Assembly: GCA_013151235.1 (NCBI GenBank)
Contig: JAADIO010000031.1
Span: 1 to 43,089, forward strand
Direction: 5' to 3'
Origin: Deltaproteobacteria bacterium
GTDB taxonomy: Bacteria > CG2-30-53-67
Length of the DNA: 43,089 nucleotides
Part shown: piece after piece, positions 42,392 through 43,089 of the stretch
Layout of the letters: each line of letters starts with the position of its first letter
How positions within the stretch are numbered: position 1 is the first letter of the stretch
Program-made: the position numbers and the translations under genes
The notes under the pieces: generated by a model
Told to the model about the DNA's origin: nothing
The model's input: only the letters and a program-made list of their open reading frames with translations
The model's database searches: none

Positions 42392-43089
42392 TTATCCCAG
42401 AATCGGCCGTTTCGTCTGTTTCCGCTGGGGCTGTGTCAGATTTGTCAGGACGCGGCGCAGGGCCTGTGCATCCAGATCCCGGGTGATCTTCCCCCCGATC
42501 ACCACGGAGATGGTCCCCGTCTCTTCGGAGACGACCACCACAATGGCATCGGTTTCTTCCGTAATCCCCACTGCGGCACGATGCCGGGTCCCTAATTCCT
42601 TGCTCAGATTCAGGTTGAGCGTCAGGGGAAGAAAACAGCCGGCGGCCTTGATACGATTCTTTCGGACAATGACCGCTCCATCATGAATCGGCGAATAGGG
42701 AAGAAAAATGCTCAGGAGAATTTCTTTGCTCAATTTTGAATCGAGGATCGTTCCCATCTCGATCAACCCTTCGGTATTGTTCTCCCGTTCAATCAGGATC
42801 AGCGCCCCGATCTTCCGGCTCGCCATAGTCGTCGACGCCTTGACCAGCTCGTCAATGGTCTTCGCCTCCGCCTCCGGATTCAAAGTATAAAAAAGGGGGT
42901 TCCGACCCACATGGGCCAGCGCCCGGCGGATCTCGGGTTGGAAGATGATCAACACCCCCAAAGCCAGATAGGCCCAGAGATTGTTCAAAAGCCAACTAAT
43001 GGTATAGAATTTCGCCCATTTGAAGAGAAAAGAGGACATGACCAGAATGGTCAGCCCCAGGAGCATCTGCAGCGCCCGGGTCCCCTTGA
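42392..43089 (-). CDS. cdaA: diadenylate cyclase CdaA (N-terminus cut by window end)
   Basis: The frame runs off the window edge: KGTRALQM precedes the first internal methionine, so codons are missing at the 5' end, including the first membrane segment. Two membrane segments remain, then the DAC domain with DGAVIV and GTRHRAAVG, the two catalytic blocks that join two ATP into cyclic di-AMP. C-di-AMP controls potassium and wall homeostasis. The gene order cdaA-cdaR-glmM is the one known from Firmicutes and some other phyla. Confidence 0.94.
   Translation of the reverse strand, partial: KGTRALQMLLGLTILVMSSFLFKWAKFYTISWLLNNLWAYLALGVLIIFQPEIRRALAHVGRNPLFYTLNPEAEAKTIDELVKASTTMASRKIGALILIERENNTEGLIEMGTILDSKLSKEILLSIFLPYSPIHDGAVIVRKNRIKAAGCFLPLTLNLNLSKELGTRHRAAVGITEETDAIVVVVSEETGTISVVIGGKITRDLDAQALRRVLTNLTQPQRKQTKRPILG

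Noticed and set aside
1-43089. CRISPR array, toxin-antitoxin pair, restriction or other defence island
   Set aside because: No regularly spaced repeats, no Cas, nuclease or methylase-type genes, and no small gene pair of that kind was found.

Overview
The window reads as chromosomal DNA of a Gram-negative, deltaproteobacterium-like organism (Desulfobacterota or a relative). This rests on content, not on a database search. It carries an outer-membrane Slp-type lipoprotein, a beta-barrel-like protein, a sigma-54 NtrB/NtrC pair, tandem DUF507 genes, a PrkA-YeaH-SpoVR module, and a cdaA-cdaR-glmM-pdxJ-nnr cluster. It is rich in G+C except for the first ~1.2 kb, which looks clearly AT-richer. Several genes use GTG or TTG starts, and infC probably uses ATA.

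Layout. 1-1.26 kb: an AT-rich stretch with one unrecognised gene, ending at the 3' end of a tRNA-Met gene. 1.4-9.65 kb: a mixed region holding a FlgT-like exported protein, a 2-hydroxyacyl-CoA dehydratase-like protein, trmL, an HD-GYP protein, an Slp lipoprotein, a bacterioferritin-like protein, a degenerate histidine kinase with a LuxR-type response regulator, and a MerR regulator followed by a cysteine-less TusA-like protein. 9.66-17.7 kb: mtnA behind the classic translation operon thrS-infC-rpmI-rplT-pheS-pheT, with tRNA-Val upstream. 17.9-26.0 kb: HU, then a coupled run murJ - polysaccharide deacetylase - tsaD - dusB - ntrB - ntrC. 26.2-31.0 kb: prkA-yeaH-spoVR. 31.2-35.1 kb, on the plus strand: a metallo-hydrolase, rplM-rpsI and argC-argJ. 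35.2-43.1 kb, on the minus strand: cdaA (cut by the window edge), cdaR, glmM, pdxJ, nnr, an outer-membrane protein, a CBS protein, tsaE and two DUF507 genes.

How the parts fit. Most of the window is housekeeping: translation (two aminoacyl-tRNA synthetases, IF3, L35, L20, L13, S9, two tRNAs), tRNA modification (TrmL, DusB, and TsaD with TsaE), cell-envelope precursors (GlmM, MurJ), c-di-AMP synthesis, arginine biosynthesis, methionine salvage, pyridoxine and NAD(P)HX repair. Regulation is carried by NtrBC, the PrkA stress module, an HD-GYP protein and the kinase/regulator pair.

The most unusual feature is a two-copy palindromic MITE-like element of about 165 bp (2348-2510 and 24282-24452). 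It has matching terminal inverted repeats and apparent 6-7 bp target duplications. Both copies sit exactly in gene-gene junctions of minus-strand operons and leave both reading frames open. One copy separates a gene from its apparent ribosome-binding site; the other duplicates the ribosome-binding site and so preserves it. I found no CRISPR array, transposase, phage gene cluster or clear defence system. I cannot point to a whole new multi-gene system here.
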